Source: Arcobacter sp. (lineage in GTDB: Bacteria > Campylobacterota > Campylobacteria > Campylobacterales > Arcobacteraceae). Taken from it: 12,298 nt of DNA. The DNA is taken from NCBI GenBank assembly GCA_030635995.1, contig DAOVXU010000027.1, positions 1 through 12,298 of the forward strand. Direction: 5' to 3'. Below the pieces are notes generated by a model that was given only the letters and a program-made list of their open reading frames with translations, made no database searches and was not told the origin of the DNA. This document shows, in pieces, positions 6,745 through 12,298 of this stretch. The position numbers and the translations under genes were made by a program. Position 1 is the stretch's first letter, and each line of letters opens with the position of its first letter.

Positions 6745-8260
6745 ATGAGTACAAAGATTCAAGCGGATGAGATCAGTTCGATAATCAAAGAAAGAATTGA
6801 TAATTTTGAATTAAATGTAGATATCAATGAAACAGGAAAGATTATATCTTTTGCTGATGGTATTGCAAAAGTTTATGGACTAAATAATGTTATGGCTGGT
6901 GAGATAGTTGAGTTTGAAAATGGAGCTAGAGGTTTAGCACAAAACTTAGAAGAATCAGCAGTTGGTATTGTTATATTAGGAACTAGTGAAGGTCTAAGAG
7001 AAGGTACAAGTTGTAAAAGACTTGGTGAACTTTTAGAAGTACCTGTAGGTCCTGAAACATTAGGAAGAGTTGTAAATGCACTTGGTGAGCCAGTTGATGG
7101 TAAAGGTACAGTTGCAACTACAGAAAAGAGATTATTAGAAGATAAAGCACCTGGTATTATGGCTAGAAAATCAGTTCATGAACCACTTCAAACTGGTATT
7201 AAAGCAATTGATGCATTGGTTCCAATTGGTAGAGGTCAAAGAGAACTTATTATTGGTGATAGACAAACTGGTAAAACTACAGTTGCAATTGATGCTATTA
7301 TTAATCAAAAAGGTCAAGATGTAAAATGTATATATGTTGCTATTGGTCAAAAAGCTTCAACTATTGCTAATATTGTTGGTGCTTTAGAAGCTGCTAATGC
7401 GATGGAATATACAACTATTGTAACTGCAAATGCATCTGAATCTTCTGCGTTACAATTTTTAGCACCTTATGCTGGTGTAACAATGGGTGAGTATTATAGA
7501 GATAATGGTCAGCATTTTAATCGTTTATGATGATCTATCTAAGCATGCTGTTGCATATAGAGAGATGTCACTTCTTTTACGAAGACCTCCAGGTCGAGAA
7601 GCATATCCAGGAGATGTATTTTATCTTCACTCAAGATTACTTGAGAGAGCTGCTAAAGTTAACGATGAGTTGGGTGGTGGAAGTTTAACTGCTTTACCAA
7701 TTATTGAAACACAAGCTGGTGATGTTGCGGCATATATTCCTACAAATGTAATTTCTATTACAGATGGGCAAATATTCTTAGAAACTGATCTATTTAATTC
7801 AGGAATTAGACCTGCTATTAATGTTGGTTTATCAGTATCAAGAGTTGGTGGAGCTGCACAAATTAAAGCTACTAAGCAAGTTGCTGGGACATTAAAACTT
7901 GACCTTGCACAGTTTAGAGAGCTTGAAGCATTTGCACAATTTGCTTCAGATCTTGATGCATCTACAAGAGCACAGTTAGAAAGAGGTCAACGAATGGTTG
8001 AACTTTTAAAACAAGGTGTAAATCAGCCATTACTTATTGAAAAACAAGTTACAGTTTTATATGCTGGTGTAAATGGATTTATTGATGAATTTGAACCAGC
8101 TGATGTTGTAAGATATGAAAAAGAATTTCACCCATTTATTGAACAAAAATATCCAAGTTTATTGATAGATATTGCTTCTAAGAAAAAAATAGATGATGAT
8201 ATAAAAGAAGTTCTTGAAACTGCAATAAATGAGTTTAATACTATATTTAAAGCGAAATAG
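6745..8260 (+). pseudogene. atpA: ATP synthase F1 subunit alpha, interrupted by a frameshift
   Basis: Alpha carries the non-catalytic nucleotide sites of F1 and supplies the arginine finger to the beta active site. The first reading frame runs from ATG 6745 to a TGA at 7528-7530 and includes the N-terminal barrel and the P-loop GDRQTGKT (171-178). After His257 (codon 7513-7515) it turns to FNRL and stops. The rest of alpha continues in the next frame (7517-8257): LIVYDDLSKHAVAYREMSLL, LLRRPPGREAYPGDVFYLHS, and SVSRVGGAAQ with the arginine finger codon at 7841-7843. Two added bases (GC) after 7515 would restore the family sequence QHALIVYDD and give 505 residues, the expected length. Both halves are free of other defects, which argues for a sequencing/assembly error or a very recent mutation. 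If real, the short product lacks Walker B, the arginine finger and the C-terminal domain. Confidence 0.92.
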
Positions 8261-8270
8261 GGATTAAATT

Positions 8271-9155
8271 ATGGCTAACTTAAAAGATATATCAAGACAG
8301 ATTAAAAGTGTTAAAAACACACAGAAGACAACAAAAGCGATGAAGCTTGTTTCTTCTGCAAAGTTAAGAAGAACACAACAATTGTCAGAACAAGCTAAAA
8401 GTTATGCCTTAAAAATTAATGATATATTATCTGATATTGCTCATAGAGTTAGTAAAGTACAAGATAATGAAAATGCAAGTCGAGCTTTTATTCCAAATGA
8501 AACTCCAAAAACAATTGATATTGTTTTTGTAACAGCTGATAAAGGTCTTTGTGGTGGTTTTAATATGACTACTATAAAAACTGTAAGAGATCTTATTGAA
8601 GATTATGCCAATAAAGGTGTAACAGTAAGATTAAGAGCTGCGGGAAGAAAAGGTATTGATTATTTTAATTTTCAAGGTGTAGATCTATTAGATAGTATAG
8701 TTGGTTTAACTTCAGCTCCAACATATGATAAAGCGACTGATTTTATTGGTAGTGCTTTTGAAGATTTTAATAATGGTACAACAGATAAAGTTGTATTGGT
8801 ATATAATGGATTTCTTAATATGCTTACGCAGGAATTAAGAATAAGAGATTTATTGCCAATCGAGTTAAACAATGTACCTGTTGAAGAAGAATCATCAGTG
8901 CTAGAAGTAGAACCAGATGATGATGAAGAGTTATTAAATGAATTAACTTCTAAGTATGTTGATTTTAATATGTATTATTCTTTGATAGATTCACTTGCTG
9001 CTGAGCATAGTGCTAGAATGCAAGCGATGGATAATGCTACTAAGAATGCAAGTGAGAAAGTTAACGACTTAACAGTTCAATTTAATAAAGCTAGACAAGC
9101 TGCGATTACAACAGAATTAATTGAGATTATTTCTGGTGTTGAATCGATGAAATAA
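8271..9155 (+). CDS. atpG: ATP synthase F1 subunit gamma
   Basis: Gamma is the rotating central shaft linking the c-ring to the three catalytic beta subunits. The 294-residue protein has the two conserved terminal helices: N-terminal MANLKDISRQIKSVKNTQK (1-19) with TKAMKLVSSAKLRR (21-34), and C-terminal SARMQAMDNATKNASEKV (247-264) followed by FNKARQAAITTELIEI (271-286). The central domain includes VTADKGLCGGFN (88-99). An acidic stretch (EVEPDDDEELLNEL, 212-225) precedes the last helix; it appears typical of this group. AGGGA at 8259-8263, overlapping the atpA stop, is a ribosome-binding site 7 bases before the ATG. The frame is intact, unlike the preceding gene. Confidence 0.96.
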   Translation: MANLKDISRQIKSVKNTQKTTKAMKLVSSAKLRRTQQLSEQAKSYALKINDILSDIAHRVSKVQDNENASRAFIPNETPKTIDIVFVTADKGLCGGFNMTTIKTVRDLIEDYANKGVTVRLRAAGRKGIDYFNFQGVDLLDSIVGLTSAPTYDKATDFIGSAFEDFNNGTTDKVVLVYNGFLNMLTQELRIRDLLPIELNNVPVEEESSVLEVEPDDDEELLNELTSKYVDFNMYYSLIDSLAAEHSARMQAMDNATKNASEKVNDLTVQFNKARQAAITTELIEIISGVESMK

Positions 9156-9179
9156 TAGAAAAAGAAAGGAATAGGATAT

Positions 9180-10568
9180 ATGGAAGGTAAAATAATTCAG
9201 ATTATGGGTCCTGTAGTTGATGTTGAATTCGACGGCTACTTACCTGCAATTAATGATGCGATTGAAGTACCTGGTACTAAAGAGAGATTAGTATTAGAAG
9301 TAGCAGCTCATATTGGAGATAGTAGAGTTAGAACTATTGCTATGGATATGACTGAGGGATTAAAAAGAGGTACAAAAGTAGTTGCTACTGGTGCACCTAT
9401 TATGGTTCCAGTTGGTGAAAATGTTTTAGGAAGAATTTTTAATGTGATTGGTGAGCCTGTTGATGATGGTGCTCCTGTAGCAGAAGGTACTCCTACTATG
9501 TCAATTCATAGAGAAGCACCTGCTTTTGATGAACAATCAACTTCAACAGAGATGTTTGAAACAGGTATTAAAGTAGTTGATTTACTTGCTCCTTATGCAA
9601 AAGGTGGAAAAGTTGGACTATTTGGTGGTGCTGGTGTTGGTAAAACAGTTATTATTATGGAACTTATTCACAATGTTGCATTTAAACATGATGGTTACTC
9701 TGTATTTGCTGGTGTTGGTGAGAGAACAAGAGAAGGAAATGATCTTTATTTTGAAATGAAAGATTCTAATGTACTTGATAAAGTTGCATTATGTTATGGT
9801 CAAATGAGTGAGCCACCAGGTGCAAGAAATAGAATCGCACTTACTGGTCTTACAATGGCTGAGTACTTTAGAGATGAGAAAGGTCTTGATGTTCTTATGT
9901 TTGTTGATAATATTTTTAGATTTGCACAATCAGGTTCTGAAATGTCAGCTCTTTTAGGAAGAATTCCTTCAGCTGTTGGTTATCAACCTACACTTGCGAG
10001 TGAGATGGGTAAACTTCAGGAAAGAATTACAACAACTAAAAAAGGTTCTATCACTTCAGTTCAGGCTGTTTATGTACCTGCAGATGACTTAACAGATCCA
10101 GCTCCTGCTTCTGTTTTTGCTCACCTTGATGCAACAACAGTACTTAATAGAAAGATTGCAGAAAAAGGTATTTATCCTGCTGTTGATCCACTTGATTCAA
10201 CTTCAAGAATTTTAAGTGCAGATATACTTGGTGATGAGCATTATGACACAGCTAGAGGTGTTCAATCTTTACTTCAAAAATATAAAGATTTACAAGATAT
10301 TATTGCTATTCTTGGTATGGATGAGTTAAGTGAATCTGATAAACTTGTAGTTGAAAGAGCAAGAAAAGTTGAAAAATTCTTATCTCAACCATTTTTTGTT
10401 GCAGAAATCTTTACAGGATCTCCTGGTAAATATGTAGAGCTTTCAGATACAATTGCAGGGTTTAAAGGTATTTTAGAAGGTAGTTATGATAATCTTCCAG
10501 AAAATGCTTTTTACATGGTTGGTAGTATTGACGAAGCAATTGCAAAAGCAGAAAGTATGAAATCTTAA
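9180..10568 (+). CDS. atpD: ATP synthase F1 subunit beta (catalytic)
   Basis: Beta holds the catalytic sites for ATP synthesis and hydrolysis. The 462-residue frame is complete and of normal length. It shows the P-loop GGAGVGKT at 149-156 (Lys155), GERTREGNDLY at 180-190 with the catalytic base Glu181 and Arg182, Walker B LMFVDN at 239-244 with Asp243, SALLGRIPSAVGYQPTLA at 256-273, and the DELSESDK loop (about 380-387) that contacts gamma. All catalytic residues I would expect are present. AAAGGA at 9165-9170 is a ribosome-binding site 9 bases before the ATG. It is followed after 10 bases by atpC. Beta being perfectly preserved beside a broken alpha is a reason to suspect the atpA defect is technical or recent. 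Confidence 0.98.
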   Translation: MEGKIIQIMGPVVDVEFDGYLPAINDAIEVPGTKERLVLEVAAHIGDSRVRTIAMDMTEGLKRGTKVVATGAPIMVPVGENVLGRIFNVIGEPVDDGAPVAEGTPTMSIHREAPAFDEQSTSTEMFETGIKVVDLLAPYAKGGKVGLFGGAGVGKTVIIMELIHNVAFKHDGYSVFAGVGERTREGNDLYFEMKDSNVLDKVALCYGQMSEPPGARNRIALTGLTMAEYFRDEKGLDVLMFVDNIFRFAQSGSEMSALLGRIPSAVGYQPTLASEMGKLQERITTTKKGSITSVQAVYVPADDLTDPAPASVFAHLDATTVLNRKIAEKGIYPAVDPLDSTSRILSADILGDEHYDTARGVQSLLQKYKDLQDIIAILGMDELSESDKLVVERARKVEKFLSQPFFVAEIFTGSPGKYVELSDTIAGFKGILEGSYDNLPENAFYMVGSIDEAIAKAESMKS

Positions 10569-10578
10569 AGGATAAAAT

Positions 10579-10962
10579 ATGGATAATACAATTAAATTAT
10601 CAATTGTAACTCCTTCTGGAGAAATATATTCAGATAGTATAAAATCTGTGGTACTTCCTGGTAAAGATGGTGAATTTGGTGTAATAGCCAATCACTCATC
10701 TTTAGTTTCTTCATTAACAGTTGGGGTAATAGAAATTACAAAAATAGATGCTACAGTTGAGGCAATTGCAATTAACTGGGGGCATGTTAAAGTTAATGAA
10801 ACAAATGTAGATGTTTTAGTTGATGGTGCTATCGCTTTAAGTGGTAGTGATTCATCAGTTATTGCACAAAATATAGAAGAAGCTAAAAAGTTAGTTAGTT
10901 CAGTAGAGGATGCAGCTGTTTCTATGGCAGTTGTAGAGTCTAAAATTTCTTCATTTGCATAA
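10579..10962 (+). CDS. atpC: ATP synthase F1 subunit epsilon
   Basis: Epsilon sits on gamma at the foot of the central shaft, couples F1 to the c-ring and can inhibit ATP hydrolysis. The 127-residue protein has the N-terminal beta-sandwich with the family signature IVTPSGEIYSDSIKSVVLPG (9-28) and GEFGVIANHSSLV (31-43). A short helical C-terminal domain (about 88-127) begins with the alanine-rich stretch VIAQNIEEAKKLV. It is slightly shorter than the E. coli form (about 139). AAAGGA at 10567-10572, overlapping the atpD stop, gives good spacing. Only 8 bases separate it from tolQ, with no terminator between. Confidence 0.95.
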   Translation: MDNTIKLSIVTPSGEIYSDSIKSVVLPGKDGEFGVIANHSSLVSSLTVGVIEITKIDATVEAIAINWGHVKVNETNVDVLVDGAIALSGSDSSVIAQNIEEAKKLVSSVEDAAVSMAVVESKISSFA

Positions 10963-10970
10963 TTAAATAG

Positions 10971-11534
10971 ATGATTGATACAGCATTAACTTATTTTCAA
11001 ACTAATGGTATGATAACAATAGGTGTATTGTTATTTTTATCTATCTATTTAGTTTTAACTGTTTGGATCTTTGTTTATAAATGGTTGGAATTAAATGCTA
11101 GTATCAATCAAGAAATTAATTCTTTAGATTCTCTTGTTCATGGAGAATCTAAAATTAATCCGTTGTCTAGTATTGGACAATACATAGGAAATTCACCTGT
11201 TAGTAAAGAGCTCTTAGAAGTATGTGAGATCTCTTTAATAAGAGAGGCAAGTTCCGGTTTATCTTGGCAATCTATTATATCATCAACTGCTCCATTTATT
11301 GGTTTATTTGGTACAGTTGTTGGTATTTTGGAATCATTTGCTACATTTGCGACATCAAGTAAAGTTAGTTTTGCAGTAATTGCTCCTGTTATTTCTGAAG
11401 CACTTGTTGCTACTGCTGCTGGAATATTTGTGGCTATTTTTGCTTATACTTTTCATCAAATACTTATTAGAAAAATCTATATTTTAAATACATATATTAA
11501 ATCACAAATTAACGTTATATTAACAAGGAGATAA
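10971..11534 (+). CDS. tolQ: TolQ/ExbB-family proton channel subunit
   Basis: This is a MotA/TolQ/ExbB-type inner-membrane channel protein that, with a TolR/ExbD partner, converts proton flow into force on an envelope protein. The 187-residue protein has three membrane segments, at about 14-37, 104-125 and 138-160, with the cytoplasmic domain between the first two. The signatures are STAPFIGLFGTVVGI (105-119) and ISEALVATAAGIF (141-153). Glu143 and Thr148 correspond to conserved polar channel residues of ExbB, and Thr115 to the one in the second segment. There is no clear ribosome-binding site, so it may be translated by ribosomes leaving atpC. The neighbouring TolR- and TolA-like genes favour the Tol-Pal role over TonB uptake, but tolB and pal are not in the window, so the naming is provisional. 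Confidence 0.88.
   Translation: MIDTALTYFQTNGMITIGVLLFLSIYLVLTVWIFVYKWLELNASINQEINSLDSLVHGESKINPLSSIGQYIGNSPVSKELLEVCEISLIREASSGLSWQSIISSTAPFIGLFGTVVGILESFATFATSSKVSFAVIAPVISEALVATAAGIFVAIFAYTFHQILIRKIYILNTYIKSQINVILTRR
11525..11530 (+). promoter_or_regulatory. ribosome-binding site deciding the TTG start of tolR
   Basis: AAGGAG is embedded in the last codons of tolQ and lies 6 bases before TTG 11537. The nearby ATG 11541 is in another frame that stops after eight codons, so TTG is the only credible start. Confidence 0.8.
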
Positions 11535-11536
11535 TA

Positions 11537-11926
11537 TTGTATGATTACAATCAAAAGCCTGATCTAAATATAACGCCTTTGGTTGATGTGATGTTAGTAT
11601 TATTAGCAATTTTGATGGTTACAGCTCCTGTTTTAGAATATGAAGAACAAATAAATCTACCTAAAGGTAGCCATAGTAAAAAAGTTCAAATCACAAAAAA
11701 AGTAAATATACTTTTGTTGGCAAATAAAAATATAATGATAAATAAAAAAAAGTATGAATTTAATACCTTTGCAGATAATTTTATACTTTATTCTAAAAGC
11801 ATGGATAGAAATACGCCGATACATATACGAGCAGATAAAAATTTAAAATATGATAATGTTATCTATATATTAAAAACAGTTAAAGAGGCTGGATTTTATA
11901 AAGTGGCATTAATTACCGATGGATAA
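11537..11926 (+). CDS. tolR: TolR/ExbD-family channel partner
   Basis: This is the single-pass partner of the TolQ/ExbB channel; its membrane aspartate takes part in proton movement and its periplasmic domain is pulled through cycles. The 129-residue protein begins with a short cytoplasmic tail, then NITPLVDVMLVLLAILMV (11-28) with the conserved Asp17 in the membrane segment (about 13-33). The periplasmic domain ends with HIRADKNLKYDNVIYILKTV (96-115) and a final beta strand, a pattern shared by the family. The start is TTG, with an excellent ribosome-binding site. The gene is 2 bases after tolQ and overlaps the next gene by 8 bases. I cannot exclude ExbD in a TonB system; the related Campylobacter genes are often named exbB/exbD. 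Confidence 0.88.
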   Translation: MYDYNQKPDLNITPLVDVMLVLLAILMVTAPVLEYEEQINLPKGSHSKKVQITKKVNILLLANKNIMINKKKYEFNTFADNFILYSKSMDRNTPIHIRADKNLKYDNVIYILKTVKEAGFYKVALITDG

Positions 11927-12298
11927 AAGATATAATTTATTAATATCTGCTTTTATTGCTATTGGAGTATATATATTAATAATATTATTATTTATAATTT
12001 ATTTAGAATCTTCGAAAGTTAAGAAATTTGAATTAATTTCAAAAGATACTATTTTAGAACTAGAATTGATAATTGAAAAAACAGAAGATAAACAAAATGT
12101 TGTAACTAAAATTAATAATAAACAATCTAAAACAAAAAAAATAATAAAAAGAAGTACAGCCGTAAGTGCTAAAAAAAAGACAGATTTGAAATCTTTATTT
12201 GCAAGAGTATCTACTAAATCAACAAATTTAAAAAGTGCTAAAGTTTTAAATATTAGAAGTAATCAAGTAAATAGTAGATTTAAATCTAAATATCAAAA
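11919..12298 (+). CDS. TolA/TonB-like energy-transducer protein, 3' end outside window
   Basis: An open frame starts at ATG 11919, overlaps the tolR stop by 8 bases and stays open for 126 codons to the end of the window. The visible part has a short basic N-terminus (MDKRYN), one strong membrane segment (about 7-29) and a Lys/Ser/Asn-rich, probably extended periplasmic region (31-126) containing DLKSLFARVSTK at 89-100. This layout of a membrane anchor plus a long charged linker is that of TolA and TonB proteins, which bridge the inner membrane to outer-membrane partners. The C-terminal domain that would tell TolA from TonB is missing here. The position after tolQ-tolR supports TolA. Two runs of eight A (12134-12141 and 12171-12178) lie in the linker. 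Confidence 0.78.
   Translation, partial: MDKRYNLLISAFIAIGVYILIILLFIIYLESSKVKKFELISKDTILELELIIEKTEDKQNVVTKINNKQSKTKKIIKRSTAVSAKKKTDLKSLFARVSTKSTNLKSAKVLNIRSNQVNSRFKSKYQ

Noticed and set aside
7487..8260. Second half of atpA as an independent gene starting at GTG 7487
   Set aside because: Its first residues match nothing in the family, while from LIVYDD onward it is plain alpha subunit. It is the 3' part of one frameshifted gene.
9577..9759. Forward-strand 60-codon frame inside atpD
   Set aside because: It lies in a different frame within the best-conserved part of beta and has no ribosome-binding site or family signature.
12134..12178. Phase-variable homopolymer tracts in the TolA-like gene (and A8 at 11744-11751 in tolR)
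   Set aside because: Eight-base A runs are common by chance in such an AT-rich genome and encode ordinary lysine stretches; there is no evidence of length variation.

Overview
The window is a gene-dense, very AT-rich stretch of a bacterial chromosome with every gene on the + strand. Gene content, order and protein style point to the Campylobacterota (Epsilonproteobacteria), most likely an Arcobacter-like member. From general knowledge, the order obgE-proB-fmt-birA-parA-parB-atpF'-atpF-atpH-atpA-atpG-atpD-atpC followed by tolQ/R/A-type genes is the arrangement known from Campylobacter jejuni and relatives. The genus is an inference; no database search was possible.

Region 1 (75-5107) is a compact cluster of six genes: the ribosome-associated GTPase ObgE, glutamate 5-kinase ProB, methionyl-tRNA formyltransferase Fmt, biotin-protein ligase BirA, and the chromosome-partition pair ParA and ParB. 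Neighbouring genes overlap or lie within about 12 bases, and several have no ribosome-binding site of their own, so they are probably read as one message with coupled translation. Region 2 (5108-5221) is the only sizeable gap. It holds a strong sigma-70-type promoter of the epsilonproteobacterial kind, followed by a perfect 10-bp hairpin at the start of the new transcript.

Region 3 (5222-10962) is the ATP synthase operon with b', b, delta, alpha, gamma, beta and epsilon. The membrane subunits a and c are not in this window. The alpha gene is broken: its reading frame shifts by the equivalent of a 2-base deletion just after position 7515, inside the Walker B strand. Both halves are otherwise well conserved, and putting back two bases gives a 505-residue protein. 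This is therefore either a sequencing/assembly error or a very recent mutation.

Region 4 (10971-12298) is the start of a Tol/Exb-type energy-transduction cluster: TolQ/ExbB, TolR/ExbD (TTG start) and a TolA/TonB-like protein that runs off the end of the window. No clear terminator separates it from the ATP synthase genes, so read-through is likely. It uses the proton-motive force that the ATP synthase also couples to.

I found no mobile element, CRISPR array, tRNA, rRNA or foreign-looking island. This is a conserved housekeeping locus and I see no evidence for a new biological system. The points worth a second look are the atpA frameshift, the leader hairpin of the atp operon, the atpH-atpA intercistronic hairpin, and several lineage-typical domain losses.
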